A stretch of 64,000 nucleotides of DNA from an uncultured Ruminococcus sp. GTDB taxonomy: Bacteria; Bacillota; Clostridia; Oscillospirales; Ruminococcaceae. Position 1 is the stretch's first letter. Each line of letters opens with the position of its first letter. Below are positions 1-9,390 of this stretch, in pieces. The DNA is taken from positions 199,712-263,711 of the forward strand of contig CAKSMF010000003.1 of the NCBI GenBank assembly GCA_934474025.1. The letters are read 5' to 3'. The notes under the pieces were generated by a model. That model ran no database searches. It saw only the letters and a list, made by a program, of their open reading frames with translations, and was not told the DNA's origin. The translations under genes and the position numbers were made by a program.

Positions 1-128
1 CGCTTGTAATTCCAAAGAATACTAAGTTTAATAAACTTTCAAATGAGTCAATTGTAGATACTGATGAAAGATTCTTGAAATATTACACAATGCTTGAAGA
101 TATAGTTAATGATATTGATTTTGATTAA
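1..128 (+). CDS. C-terminal end of an unidentified protein (cut by window edge)
   Basis: An open frame runs in from the left edge and stops at TAA 126-128, giving about 41 residues and ending in an acidic tail (EDIVNDIDFD). No motif is recognisable in so short a piece. It precedes a promoter, so it is probably the last gene of the upstream unit. Confidence 0.6.
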   Translation, partial: LVIPKNTKFNKLSNESIVDTDERFLKYYTMLEDIVNDIDFD

Positions 129-192
129 ATTATCACTCTATGTGTATGTTAGGATTTTCAGTAATATTAAACATAATTTTGTAATTTTTTTG

Positions 193-221
193 TTGACAAT
201 CATCAAAAAAAATTGTATAAT
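193..221 (+). promoter_or_regulatory. Consensus sigma-A promoter for the CYTH-phoH-ybeY-era-recO-mutS2 run
   Basis: TTGACA (193-198) and TATAAT (216-221) are separated by exactly 17 bp, about 65 bp before the CYTH gene start. This is a perfect housekeeping promoter and the only clear one before the tightly packed genes that follow. Confidence 0.8.
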
Positions 222-288
222 AGTATTATGCAGTGGATTTTACTGTTATTTTATCAAAGTTTTTTTCAGCCACGGAGAAATTACTATT

Positions 289-783
289 ATGATTAAAGGA
301 TACGAAATTGAAAGAAAATTCCTCGTAGAAATGCCCGATGTTAGTACACTTGATGTTAAAAGAAAACTGGATATCATTCAGACTTATCTTAAAGACGGTG
401 AAAATAATATTCAACGTCGGGTGCGTTGTATTTCGGAAAACGGAAATACCCAGTATATCTATACGGAAAAGCTTTTTATAACAGCTGTTACCCGTAAAGA
501 AATGGAGTATGAAATTGATGAAAATGAATATAATCGTCTTATACTTCAGGCACGGGAAGAATGTTTGCCTATAAATAAGACAAGATATTGTTTTGATTAT
601 GACGGTCAGCTTTTTGAACTTGATGTTTATCCCTTTTCAGAAAATCTTGCTACTATGGAACTTGAACTTAGTTCTGAAAAACAAGAGATTTCTTTTCCGG
701 ATAACATCAGCATTCTGAAAGAAGTTACCGGAAATTCTGATTATTCAAACATCTCACTTGCCAATGCCGGAATATTTCCATAA
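289..783 (+). CDS. CYTH domain protein (triphosphate tunnel metalloenzyme family)
   Basis: The 164-residue product opens with the CYTH signature EIERKFLV (residues 6-13). This ExExK motif lines the metal and triphosphate binding tunnel of adenylate cyclase/thiamine triphosphatase-like enzymes. Basic and acidic strands typical of the eight-stranded tunnel follow (RRVRCI, YIYTEKLF, ELDVYPF, MELEL). The start at 289 is chosen because CGGAGAAA (273-280) lies just upstream and the motif begins right after it; the longer open frame from 109 would read through the promoter. Known bacterial members hydrolyse inorganic triphosphate or similar compounds; the substrate here cannot be told. Confidence 0.85.
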   Translation: MIKGYEIERKFLVEMPDVSTLDVKRKLDIIQTYLKDGENNIQRRVRCISENGNTQYIYTEKLFITAVTRKEMEYEIDENEYNRLILQAREECLPINKTRYCFDYDGQLFELDVYPFSENLATMELELSSEKQEISFPDNISILKEVTGNSDYSNISLANAGIFP

Positions 784-809
784 CAGTAAAAAAGAAACGG
801 AGGCTTTAT

Positions 810-1781
810 ATGGCAGAAAAAATTATTACGGTTGACAGTCAGGAACAGCTTGCCGAATTATTCGGACAGCTTGACGGAAATATAACACGTATACAAAAAG
901 AATACAATGTCAATATTGTCAGCCGTGATGGTGTTATAAAAATAATAGGTGAGGAAAAGAATATTTCCGAAGCCGAAAAAGCTGTAAAAATCCTTATCAG
1001 AATGTCCGGAAGAGGTCAGACACTTAGCGAACATACAGTGCGTTATGTGACATCAATGGTAACGGACGGCGTTTCAGAACAGCTTGAAGAACTCAAAGGC
1101 GATGGTATTTGTCTCACATCATCTGGAAAAATTCTCAGAGCAAGAACCGTAGGACAGAAACGTTATGTTGATATGATAAAGGATAACACAATAGTTCTTG
1201 GAATCGGTCCAGCCGGAACAGGAAAAACTTATCTTGCAGTTGCTATGGCTGTAAAGGCTTTTCGTGAACATAAAGTCCACAAAATAATTCTGACACGTCC
1301 GGCAGTTGAAGCAGGTGAAAAGCTCGGTTTTCTTCCGGGAGATATGCAGGACAAGGTTGACCCGTATTTAAGACCGCTTTATGATGCATTGTTTGATATG
1401 TTCGGTGCAGAAAGTTTTGCTCGTTACATGGAAAAGGGAATTATTGAAGTCGCTCCTCTTGCATATATGAGGGGAAGAACTCTTGACGAAGCTTTTATAA
1501 TTCTTGATGAAGCTCAGAATACTACTTCCGAACAAATTAAAATGTTTCTTACTCGTCTCGGAAATGAAAGCCGTATGGTTATTACGGGTGACATAACTCA
1601 GATTGATTTGCCGGACGCAAGAAAATCAGGTCTTGTTGAAGCTGTTAAAATACTTCATGGAATAGACGACATAGCAATTCACAGATTTACTGAAAAAGAC
1701 GTAGTACGCCACAAACTTGTACAAGATATTATCAAGGCGTATGAAAAGTACAATGAAGGGAGAATGAAAAATCATGGCTAA
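810..1781 (+). CDS. phoH: PhoH-like P-loop ATPase
   Basis: The 323-residue protein has a small N-terminal nucleic-acid-binding-like region (residues 1-90) followed by the PhoH ATPase domain. Walker A is GPAGTGKTYLA near residue 133 and Walker B is FIILDEAQN near residue 230, followed by the conserved TGDITQIDLP. Length and the link to ybeY and era match the PhoL/YbeZ-type family, thought to act with YbeY in RNA and ribosome metabolism. A strong ribosome site (ACGGAGGC) precedes the ATG. The stop overlaps the ybeY start by 8 bp, so the two are probably translationally coupled. Confidence 0.93.
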   Translation: MAEKIITVDSQEQLAELFGQLDGNITRIQKEYNVNIVSRDGVIKIIGEEKNISEAEKAVKILIRMSGRGQTLSEHTVRYVTSMVTDGVSEQLEELKGDGICLTSSGKILRARTVGQKRYVDMIKDNTIVLGIGPAGTGKTYLAVAMAVKAFREHKVHKIILTRPAVEAGEKLGFLPGDMQDKVDPYLRPLYDALFDMFGAESFARYMEKGIIEVAPLAYMRGRTLDEAFIILDEAQNTTSEQIKMFLTRLGNESRMVITGDITQIDLPDARKSGLVEAVKILHGIDDIAIHRFTEKDVVRHKLVQDIIKAYEKYNEGRMKNHG

Positions 1782-2286
1782 ATTAAAAGTTTATGTAAAA
1801 AATAATCAAACAGAGGTGAAAGTTCCTGTAGGAATAAGATTGCTTATAAGAAGATGTTGTCAGGCTGTTCTTTCTACTGAAAATTTCGGTAAGGACGCAG
1901 AAGTAAGTGTTTCATTTGTAAGCAATGAGGAAATTAAAAACCTTAACAAAATTTATCGTAATAAAGATAGCGTTACAGATGTACTTTCTTTCCCTCTTAC
2001 AAGTGAAGACGGCACTGTTGAACTTAATCCGGAAACAAGTGCGGTACAACTTGGTGATGTTGTTATTTCACTCGAAACAGCTGTTAAACAGGCTCAGAAT
2101 TATGGTCATTCACTTGAACGTGAGGTAGGATTCCTTACAGTTCATTCAATGCTTCACCTTTTAGGTTATGACCATGAAACAAGTCAGCTTGACCAGAGAA
2201 TTATGCGTGAAAAAGAAGAATCAGTACTTGAAAAATTAGGTATTTCCAGAGATGCTACTTTTGTAGTACAGGAGGATAATGACTGA
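1774..2286 (+). CDS. ybeY: Endoribonuclease YbeY (rRNA maturation factor)
   Basis: This is a 170-residue metalloprotein with the YbeY zinc signature HSMLHLLGYDHE; the three histidines are H124, H128 and H134. It also has the conserved TDVLSFP (residues 68-74) and GDVVIS segments. YbeY trims the 3' end of 16S rRNA and helps in ribosome quality control. The gene overlaps phoH upstream, and its TGA shares one base with the era ATG, a classic phoH-ybeY-era order. Confidence 0.95.
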   Translation: MAKLKVYVKNNQTEVKVPVGIRLLIRRCCQAVLSTENFGKDAEVSVSFVSNEEIKNLNKIYRNKDSVTDVLSFPLTSEDGTVELNPETSAVQLGDVVISLETAVKQAQNYGHSLEREVGFLTVHSMLHLLGYDHETSQLDQRIMREKEESVLEKLGISRDATFVVQEDND

Positions 2287-3179
2287 TGTCAAGAACTGCA
2301 TTTATAACAATTGCCGGCAGAACAAATGCCGGAAAATCTTCATTGCTTAATGCTATAGTAGGCGAAAAAATAGCCTCTGTAAGCAATAAGCCCCAGACTA
2401 CACGAACACGTATTACAGGTATCAGAAATATTGATGATGTTCAGCTTGTATTTTTTGATACCCCAGGATTGCATAAACCTGTAAATAAACTTAGTGAACA
2501 TATGATTAACACCGTAAAAGAATCCGTAAGCGATATTGATGCTGTGTTATTCGTTATGGACTGCACTAAAAAAATAAATGAACAGGAAATTAATTTGCTG
2601 AAATCCCTTAATAGTTCAAAAATGCCTGTAATACTGGTTCTGAATAAAATAGACCTTCTCAGAAGTATGGACGAATTAGCACCGGTTATATCTTCCTTAA
2701 CGGAAAAAATAAACTTTCAGGCGGTAATTCCTGTTAGTGTGACTCAAGGAAACGGTATTGATATAGTTATTGACGAAATAATAAATCTTTCTGAAGAATC
2801 TGTACACTTTTTTCCGGACGATATGATTACAGACCAGCCGGAAAAAGTTCTTGCTTCTGAAATAATCAGAGAAAAGTTACTTATACTCCTTAAAGATGAA
2901 GTTCCTCACGGAATAGCTGTGGGAGTTGAACAGATGACTGAACGTGATGACAAGGATATACTTGATATATCAGCAGTTATATATTGCGAAAAAGAATCAC
3001 ATAAGGGAATTATTATCGGCAAAGGCGGTGCTATGCTGAAAAAAGCTTCTACTATGGCAAGACTCGAACTTGAGGATTTCTTTCAGATACAGGTAAACCT
3101 TAAATGCTGGGTTAAGGTCAAAGAAGATTGGCGTAATCGTGAAAACCTTATAAGAAGTTTCGGATTGTCTGAAAAATGA
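2286..3179 (+). CDS. era: GTPase Era (30S ribosome assembly)
   Basis: A 297-residue protein of normal length. The N-terminal GTPase domain has G1 GRTNAGKSS (residues 9-17), the PQTTRTRI switch, G3 DTPGLH and G4 NKID. The C-terminal KH domain holds IIIGKGGAMLKK, the RNA-binding loop that contacts the 3' end of 16S rRNA. The G1 loop reads GRTNAGKS where many Era proteins have GRPNVGKS; the essential GxxxxGKS pattern is kept, so activity is expected. The gene starts inside the ybeY stop and overlaps recO by 4 bp. Confidence 0.95.
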   Translation: MSRTAFITIAGRTNAGKSSLLNAIVGEKIASVSNKPQTTRTRITGIRNIDDVQLVFFDTPGLHKPVNKLSEHMINTVKESVSDIDAVLFVMDCTKKINEQEINLLKSLNSSKMPVILVLNKIDLLRSMDELAPVISSLTEKINFQAVIPVSVTQGNGIDIVIDEIINLSEESVHFFPDDMITDQPEKVLASEIIREKLLILLKDEVPHGIAVGVEQMTERDDKDILDISAVIYCEKESHKGIIIGKGGAMLKKASTMARLELEDFFQIQVNLKCWVKVKEDWRNRENLIRSFGLSEK

Positions 3180-3913
3180 TAACAGTAAAAGGAATAGTTC
3201 TGAAAGAAAAAGCTGTCGGAGAAAACGGAAAATTTATTGATGTTCTTACAGCTGAAAACGGTGTTATAGAATTAACTGTAAAGGGAGCAAGAAAAATTAA
3301 TAGTGAATTTTTAAGTTCAACGCAACTTTTTGCTTATTCGGAATTCTGCTACAATGAAAACGGTAAATATCGTTTTCTTAACAGTGCTGAACCTATAAGA
3401 ATTTTTTATAATCTCCGTAATTCGTTGTCAAAAGTTTCTTTAGCTTGTTATTTTGCGGAAGTTCTTCTGTATTGTGCCGAACCTCAGCCAAATAATGACA
3501 TACTGCGACTTTTTTTGAATACTTTGCACTTTCTTGAAAAAGACCTCCGTAATGAAAAAATGCTTAAATCAATATTTGAATTGCGTCTTATGTCTGAAAT
3601 AGGTTTTATGCCTGATATTGTCGGTTGTCATTCCTGTGGAGTTTTTGAACCGAATGAGGCTTTTTTCAGTATGAAAGACGGCTGTTTTTTCTGTAAGGAA
3701 TGTTTTTCAGGAAATCCATATAATTTTTACAAAATAAATATTTCTGTGCTTAGTTCTGTAAGACATATAGTTCTGACAGACTTTGACAGACTCTTTAATT
3801 TCAGAACGTCCGAAAATACTATGAATATTCTTTCGGACTTTGCGGAAAAATACTTGTTGTTCTGTCTTGAAAGGAATTTCCGGACGCTTGATTTTTATAA
3901 ATCACTGAAATAA
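3176..3913 (+). CDS. recO: DNA repair protein RecO
   Basis: The 245-residue protein begins with the RecO OB-fold (TVKGIVLKEKAVGENGKFI, then the VIELTVKGARK strand). A helical region follows, then a zinc-binding CHSC...CFFCKEC cluster near residues 146-177. RecO loads RecA onto gapped DNA with RecF and RecR. The ATG lies in an ATGA overlap with the era stop, so it is the next gene of the same operon. Confidence 0.9.
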   Translation: MITVKGIVLKEKAVGENGKFIDVLTAENGVIELTVKGARKINSEFLSSTQLFAYSEFCYNENGKYRFLNSAEPIRIFYNLRNSLSKVSLACYFAEVLLYCAEPQPNNDILRLFLNTLHFLEKDLRNEKMLKSIFELRLMSEIGFMPDIVGCHSCGVFEPNEAFFSMKDGCFFCKECFSGNPYNFYKINISVLSSVRHIVLTDFDRLFNFRTSENTMNILSDFAEKYLLFCLERNFRTLDFYKSLK

Positions 3914-3934
3914 ACATATATAAAGGTAATATCT

Positions 3935-6310
3935 ATGAACAAATATCTCAGAACACTTGAACTTGATAAAATTCTTGAAATGCTTGCCGACCTTACTTCA
4001 AATGATAAATCAAGAAGTATGGCATTGGCAATAAGACCAGACAACGATTTGGAACGTGTACGCTATGAATGCCTTAAAACTTCACAGGCATTTAATTTGT
4101 CTGTCCAGTTCGGAACACCGCCGTTCAGTAATTTCAGAGACATTACAACTGTTGTTACACGTGCAAAATCCGGAGCAATTATTTCATTGCGTGACCTGCT
4201 TGACATTGCCGGAATGTTGCGTCAGATAAAAAGCCTTTCTGACTGGTACGGTCATTGCGAAAATGTTGAAACAGAATTAAGTTATTTATTTTCAAGGCTT
4301 GCCCCGAATGACTGGTTGCTTGAAAAACTGGAACGTTCTATTATTTCGGAAAATGAAATTTCAGATTCAGCAAGCCCTGAACTTGCAACAATCCGTCGTA
4401 AAATAAACCGTGCCGGAATGCAGTTGAGAGAAACTCTTAACAAAATGATTAAAAATAAAAATCAATATTTACAGGAAAATACTGTTACAATGCGTGACGG
4501 TCGTTTTGTACTGCCTGTTAAATCCGAATACAGAGGTCAGGTAAGCGGACTTATTCATGATACCTCGGCAACAGGTCAGACTATTTTCATTGAACCTATG
4601 GCTGTTGTTGAAGCTAATAATGATATTCGCATTCTTGAGGGCAGGGAACAAGAAGAAATCGAACGTATTATACGTGAATTATGCCGTGAATGCGGTGATT
4701 ATGCGGATATTCTTTGTGAAAACTATAAAATATGTACAGAACTTAATTTGTATTTTGCTAAATCTTCTCTTGCTACAAAACTTAATTGTTCACTTCCTGT
4801 AATAACTGATGACGGTAAAATGAATCTTAAAAAAGCCCGTCACCCTCTTATTGACCGCAAAAAGGCTGTACCGATAAATATAACTCTTGGTGATGAATAC
4901 AGTACGCTTATAATAACAGGTCCTAACACCGGCGGTAAAACTGTTGCTTTAAAAACTGCCGGTCTTCTTAGTGCAATGACTATGTGCGGACTTCTTATTC
5001 CTGTTGCTGACGGAAGCTGTATATCTGTTTTCCGCCATATACTCGCAGATATCGGAGACAGTCAGAGCATTGAACAAAATTTATCAACTTTTTCTGCCCA
5101 TACAAACAAAGTTATTGAAATAATCAACACAGCAGATGAAAATTCTCTTGTTCTTCTTGATGAACTTGGTTCAGGAACAGACCCCGTTGAAGGTGCAGGG
5201 CTTGCCGTTGCCGTGATAAAACGTCTTATGTCATCTGGTGCTAAAATTATGGTTACTACTCATTATCAGGAACTTAAACTTTTTGCTATTGATAGTCCGA
5301 ATGTCGAAAATGCATCATGTGAATTTGATATTGAAACTCTTAAACCAACTTATCGTTTGATAGTGGGTTCTGCCGGAAAGTCAAACGCTTTTGCGATTTC
5401 AGAAAGTCTCGGTATGCCGTCGGATATAATCGAAGATGCTAAATCACAGGTAAGTGAGGCAGACAGCCGTTTAGAAGACGTTATAGGAAAACTTGAAGCA
5501 ACTCGAATTGAACTCGAAAAGCAAAAAGATGATATTTCACGTTTAAGGGCAGAGATTGCCGAACATGAAAAGGCACTCCGTGAAGAGCGTGAATTACTTG
5601 AAAAAACCAAGGCGGAAGAACTCGAAAAAGCTCGTTTAAGGGCAATGACAATTATTGAACAGACTAAAGTTGAATCCAATGAACTTATCACCGAACTTGA
5701 ACAGCTTAAAAAAGAAAAAGATAAAAAGAATTTCGGGGATAGCGTTTCGGGAGCAAAAGCAAAGTCTAAACAAAGTTTCAATAAAATGTATGATACTGCT
5801 AATCCTGTTGACAGGCGTGACCCTAATGCCGGTTATGTACTTCCGAGAAAACTTAAACGTGGTGATACTGTATATGTAGTTGACCTGCAAAGAAAAGGTA
5901 TTGTTTCCGGTGACCCTGACGGAAGTGACTTTGTATTTGTGCAAATGGGAGTAATGAAAACTAAAATGAATATTTCACGTCTGAGACTTGAAGAACCTGA
6001 AAAAGTTACTTACAAAAACAAGTCTACACGACGTACCGGAAAAGTTGGCGTTAAAGTTGAACGTCGTGGCAGTATGGAACTTGATATCCGTGGCTGTGCC
6101 TGTGATGATGGTATTTATCAGCTTGATGCATTTATTGATAAGGCTGTTATGTCAAATATTTCCATGATAACTATTATTCATGGTAAAGGTACTGGAGTTT
6201 TAAGACAGGCTGTTCAGAATCGTCTTAAATCACACCCTTCAGTGAAAAGTTACCGTTCGGGAGTTTACGGCGAGGGTGAAGACGGCGTTACAATCGCTGA
6301 ACTTAAATAA
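3935..6310 (+). CDS. mutS2: Endonuclease MutS2 (ribosome rescue / recombination control)
   Basis: The 791-residue protein has the MutS2 order: N-terminal core and lever, ATPase with Walker A TGPNTGGKT near residue 330 and LLDELGSGTDP near residue 407, a long charged coiled coil (about residues 510-620), and a C-terminal Smr nuclease domain (ELDIRGCACDDG, then IIHGKGTGVLR). The mismatch-recognition domain of MutS1 is absent, as usual for this family. MutS2 is implicated in suppressing homologous recombination and splitting collided ribosomes. It follows recO by 21 bp and is the last gene before a new promoter. Confidence 0.95.
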   Translation: MNKYLRTLELDKILEMLADLTSNDKSRSMALAIRPDNDLERVRYECLKTSQAFNLSVQFGTPPFSNFRDITTVVTRAKSGAIISLRDLLDIAGMLRQIKSLSDWYGHCENVETELSYLFSRLAPNDWLLEKLERSIISENEISDSASPELATIRRKINRAGMQLRETLNKMIKNKNQYLQENTVTMRDGRFVLPVKSEYRGQVSGLIHDTSATGQTIFIEPMAVVEANNDIRILEGREQEEIERIIRELCRECGDYADILCENYKICTELNLYFAKSSLATKLNCSLPVITDDGKMNLKKARHPLIDRKKAVPINITLGDEYSTLIITGPNTGGKTVALKTAGLLSAMTMCGLLIPVADGSCISVFRHILADIGDSQSIEQNLSTFSAHTNKVIEIINTADENSLVLLDELGSGTDPVEGAGLAVAVIKRLMSSGAKIMVTTHYQELKLFAIDSPNVENASCEFDIETLKPTYRLIVGSAGKSNAFAISESLGMPSDIIEDAKSQVSEADSRLEDVIGKLEATRIELEKQKDDISRLRAEIAEHEKALREERELLEKTKAEELEKARLRAMTIIEQTKVESNELITELEQLKKEKDKKNFGDSVSGAKAKSKQSFNKMYDTANPVDRRDPNAGYVLPRKLKRGDTVYVVDLQRKGIVSGDPDGSDFVFVQMGVMKTKMNISRLRLEEPEKVTYKNKSTRRTGKVGVKVERRGSMELDIRGCACDDGIYQLDAFIDKAVMSNISMITIIHGKGTGVLRQAVQNRLKSHPSVKSYRSGVYGEGEDGVTIAELK

Positions 6311-6356
6311 TTGTTTATTATTCAGAAACTAAAATGAAAAATTTTCTGATTAACTC

Positions 6357-6385
6357 TTGACAAATATATTAAGATATGATAAAAT
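6357..6385 (+). promoter_or_regulatory. Promoter of the structured RNA upstream of speD
   Basis: TTGACA (6357-6362) and TAAAAT (6380-6385) with a 17-bp spacer predict transcription from about 6392. The next coding start is 300 bp away, so the promoter serves an untranslated RNA or a long leader. Confidence 0.7.
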
Positions 6386-6391
6386 ATTACA

Positions 6392-6610
6392 AGATTGCAG
6401 TAGAAACTTTGGTTTCATGTACCATGAAGTCCGTCAGGATAAAGGTATTAAGCAAGATTTTTTTAGCCAGCAATTTTAGATTGCATTATTGATTAGGCTC
6501 TGCCAATAAATTTTTATAAGTTTTCATCAGCTTGTGAAAGGTCAATAAGAGTAGTAAAAGGTATCTTTGCTTATATAGACTCTGAAACCAATATGAAGTT
6601 TTAATACATT
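6392..6610 (+). ncRNA. Candidate structured RNA, about 200 nt (6S-like rod or speD leader)
   Basis: No open frame lies here, but the RNA can fold into a long rod. Bases from about 6400 (GTAGAAACTTTGGTTTCA) pair with those ending near 6606 (TGAAACCA, AAGTTTT, then ATAC), giving about 17 pairs with small bulges. Inside, AAGCAAGAT pairs with ATCTTTGCTT, AGCC with GGCT around a GCAAT/ATTGC hairpin, and TTTCA with TGAAA. A strong promoter precedes it and a terminator follows. A closed rod with internal bulges suggests 6S RNA, but no conserved sequence was recognised. The alternative is a regulatory leader of the polyamine operon. Confidence 0.5.
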
Positions 6611-6625
6611 ATATATGTATTTTTC

Positions 6626-6670
6626 ATGCACATACCGGTTGATGAAACCTGTATGTGCATTTTCTTTTTT
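6626..6670 (+). terminator. Intrinsic terminator between the structured RNA and speD
   Basis: ATGCACATAC (6626-6635) pairs perfectly with GTATGTGCAT (6651-6660), with an inner GGTT/AACC extension, followed by TTTCTTTTTT. It lies 29 bp before speD, so it either ends the small RNA or attenuates the polyamine operon. Confidence 0.8.
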
Positions 6671-6698
6671 ATATTATAACTTATGAGGTGAATCCCCT

Positions 6699-7481
6699 AT
6701 GGAAAATAAATTAAAACTTTATGGTTTCAATAATCTTACAAAATCACTCAGTTTCAATATATATGATGTCTGTTATGCTAAAACTCCTAAGGCACAGCTT
6801 GATTATATAGCATATGTTGATGAAGTTTATAATTCAGAACGAATAACCGAAATAATGACTAATCTTACAACAATGATTGGTGCTAAAGTTCTCAGTATAT
6901 CAAAGCAGGATTATGACCCGCAAGGTGCATCGGCAACATTTCTTATATCTGATGATACAATGATTCCGGCAGGTAGTAATGAAATTGTTGCACATCTTGA
7001 CAAAAGTCATGTTACAGTGCATACTTATCCGGAATATCACCCCGATACAAATATAGCTACATTCAGAGTTGATATTGATGTTGCTACCTGCGGGAAAATA
7101 ACTCCTCTTACTGCCCTTGATTATCTCATAGGAAGTTTTGACTCTGATATTATTACTATGGATTACAGAGTTCGTGGATTTACAAGAAATGTAAGCGGTG
7201 AAAAACTTTTCATAGACCATTATATTACTTCTATTCAGGATTATATTGACAATAAGATTCTTGACAGATATGATGCGGTAGATATTAACGTTTATCAGGC
7301 TAATATGTTTCATACAAAAATGCTTATAAAAGAAATAGAACTTCAAAATTATTTGTTTAATACAGATGTTCGTGAACTCTCTCCACGTAATCGTCTTGAG
7401 ATAATGAACGGTCTTAGAAAAGAAATGATTGAAATTTTTAGCGGAAGGAATGTGTTTGAAAATGGGACTTTCACAGATTAA
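6699..7481 (+). CDS. speD: S-adenosylmethionine decarboxylase proenzyme, SpeD
   Basis: The 260-residue protein matches the long (E. coli-like) SpeD class. The self-cleavage site is LDKSHVTVHTYPEYHPD; cleavage before S103 would give the pyruvoyl group. Further family segments are TCGKITPLTALDYLIGSFDSD and DYRVRGFTRNVSGEK. It makes decarboxylated SAM, the aminopropyl donor for spermidine. The ATG follows GAGGTGA. The end overlaps speA by 20 bp, so it heads the polyamine operon. Confidence 0.95.
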   Translation: MENKLKLYGFNNLTKSLSFNIYDVCYAKTPKAQLDYIAYVDEVYNSERITEIMTNLTTMIGAKVLSISKQDYDPQGASATFLISDDTMIPAGSNEIVAHLDKSHVTVHTYPEYHPDTNIATFRVDIDVATCGKITPLTALDYLIGSFDSDIITMDYRVRGFTRNVSGEKLFIDHYITSIQDYIDNKILDRYDAVDINVYQANMFHTKMLIKEIELQNYLFNTDVRELSPRNRLEIMNGLRKEMIEIFSGRNVFENGTFTD

Positions 7482-8907
7482 TGCACCTATTTATGAAGCT
7501 CTTAGAAAATTCAGACGTATGCGTGTTGTACCTTTTGACGTACCGGGGCATAAACGTGGTCGTGGCAACATGGAACTTACTGAATTTCTGGGAGAGGATT
7601 GCATGAGTGTTGATGTAAATTCAATGAAACCTCTTGACAATCTCTGTCACCCTGTTTCAGTAATTAAGGACGCAGAAATGCTTGCAGCACAGGCGTTCGG
7701 AGCAGCAAACGCTTTTTTCATGGTGGGAGGTACTACTTCAGCAGTACAAAGCATGATTATGTATGCCTGCAAAAGCGGTGATAAAATCATCATGCCCCGA
7801 AATGTTCATAGAAGTGCAATAAATGCTCTTATTTTGTGCGATGCTGTACCGGTTTATGTGAATCCAGATGTTAATAAACAACTTGGAATTGCTCTCGGAA
7901 TGTCCGTTGAACAGGTTGAGCAGGCTATAAAAGAAAATCCCGATGCTAAGGCGATAATGGTTAACAATCCTACATATTATGGAATATGTTCAGATTTAAA
8001 GAAGATAACAGAAATTGCACACGCTCATAATATGCTTGTCCTTGTTGATGAGGCTCACGGAACGCATTTTTATTTTGGAGAGAATTTCCCTATAACAGCT
8101 ATGCAGGCAGGGGCAGATATTGCTTCCGTAAGTATGCATAAGTCGGGAGGAAGTCTTACACAAAGTTCATTTTTGCTTATGGGTGAAAAAATTAATGCTG
8201 ATTACATGAGACAAGTTATAAATCTTACGCAGACAACAAGTGCATCATATTTATTGCTGTCAAGCCTTGATATTTCCCGTAAGAGACTCGCTCTCAGCGG
8301 ACGTGAAATTTTTGCAGAAACCGTTGAAATGGCAGAATATGCACGTTCTGAAATAAACGAAATAGGCGGTTATTATGCATATTCCAAAGAACTCATAAAC
8401 GGTGACAGTATATATGATTTTGATGTATCAAAGCTTTCTGTTTATACGTTGCCTATCGGACTTGCCGGAATAGAAGTTTATGACTTGCTCCGTGATGAAT
8501 ACGATATCCAGATAGAATTTGGCGATATCGGAAACATACTGGCATACATTTCTGTAGGGGACAGAAAACGTGATATAGAACGTTTGATAAGTGCAATGTC
8601 TGAAATAAAGAGACGTTTTGGAAAATCAGGAGCCGGAATGTTGACACAGGAATATATAACTCCTATAGTTGCAGAGACCCCACGAAAAGCCTTTTATGCA
8701 GATAAAGTATCTTTGCCGCTTGAAAAGTCTGCCGGACGTGTATGCAGTGAGTTTGTAATGTGTTATCCTCCGGGAATCCCGATACTTGCCCCCGGCGAAC
8801 TCATAACAGATGAGATTATAGAATATATAAAATACGCTAAAGACAAAGGTTGTTCAATGACAGGTACGGAAGATATTAACATTGAATATCTGAATGTCAT
8901 AATATAG
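7462..8907 (+). CDS. speA: PLP-dependent arginine decarboxylase (Orn/Lys/Arg decarboxylase class I fold)
   Basis: The product is about 481 residues, the length of Bacillus SpeA-type enzymes of the aminotransferase-fold group. The PLP lysine is in SMHKSGGSLTQSS, preceded by DEAHGTHF, with PGHKRGRG at the N terminus. Substrate is inferred from context: speB (agmatinase) lies downstream, which fits arginine to agmatine. Lysine or ornithine use cannot be excluded. The ATG at 7462 is chosen because GGAAGGA (7443-7449) is 12 bp upstream; ATG 7450 would be too close to that site. It overlaps the speD end. Confidence 0.88.
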   Translation: MGLSQINAPIYEALRKFRRMRVVPFDVPGHKRGRGNMELTEFLGEDCMSVDVNSMKPLDNLCHPVSVIKDAEMLAAQAFGAANAFFMVGGTTSAVQSMIMYACKSGDKIIMPRNVHRSAINALILCDAVPVYVNPDVNKQLGIALGMSVEQVEQAIKENPDAKAIMVNNPTYYGICSDLKKITEIAHAHNMLVLVDEAHGTHFYFGENFPITAMQAGADIASVSMHKSGGSLTQSSFLLMGEKINADYMRQVINLTQTTSASYLLLSSLDISRKRLALSGREIFAETVEMAEYARSEINEIGGYYAYSKELINGDSIYDFDVSKLSVYTLPIGLAGIEVYDLLRDEYDIQIEFGDIGNILAYISVGDRKRDIERLISAMSEIKRRFGKSGAGMLTQEYITPIVAETPRKAFYADKVSLPLEKSAGRVCSEFVMCYPPGIPILAPGELITDEIIEYIKYAKDKGCSMTGTEDINIEYLNVII

Positions 8908-8927
8908 AAGATATTTTATAAAAAAAT

Positions 8928-9347
8928 ATGTCAAAGTCAAAAATTTATTTTAAGCTGATTGTTTTACTGGACGTTGTCTTAATATTGATTGCTAGTGGAA
9001 GTTTTCTTGAAATCAAAGGTATTATTGTATACTGTATATTTTGTATACCGATTGTTCTGAATATATTATTTCTGAAAAAATATAGAAAAACTTTTTATAC
9101 AGTGATTATATGTATTATTTTGTTTATTTATCTGGCTACAGGAGTGATTTTCCTTATACGTGAGGACAGCAGAAAAGTTATCAGTCAAAAGAAAAACAAC
9201 AGATACACATATGTGACCTATGAAATCAATTCCGGAGCTATGGGGCATTTTTCATATGAAGACAGAATTTATTATAGTCTGATTGATACAGATTTACTTA
9301 CAGTTAATATCTTAAAAAAAACAATGCATTACAAATACATGGGCTGA
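8928..9347 (+). CDS. Small hydrophobic protein, three predicted membrane segments
   Basis: The 139-residue product has three hydrophobic stretches (about residues 8-28, 30-50 and 57-78), then a polar C-terminal part (about residues 85-139) rich in tyrosine. No family is recognised. It sits in the same direction between speA and speE with short gaps, so it is co-transcribed with the polyamine genes. The ribosome site is weak. A transport or accessory role would be speculation. Confidence 0.6.
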   Translation: MSKSKIYFKLIVLLDVVLILIASGSFLEIKGIIVYCIFCIPIVLNILFLKKYRKTFYTVIICIILFIYLATGVIFLIREDSRKVISQKKNNRYTYVTYEINSGAMGHFSYEDRIYYSLIDTDLLTVNILKKTMHYKYMG

Positions 9348-9390
9348 AAATATATTAATATTGAGAAAAATATTTAGGAGGGATTTTTTT

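Noticed and set aside
109..288. N-terminal extension of the CYTH frame
   Set aside because: It runs through the promoter; the ribosome site and family alignment both support the start at 289.
5350..5781. 143-codon open frame opposite mutS2
   Set aside because: It is antisense to the mutS2 coiled coil, is serine-rich low-complexity, and has no ribosome site.
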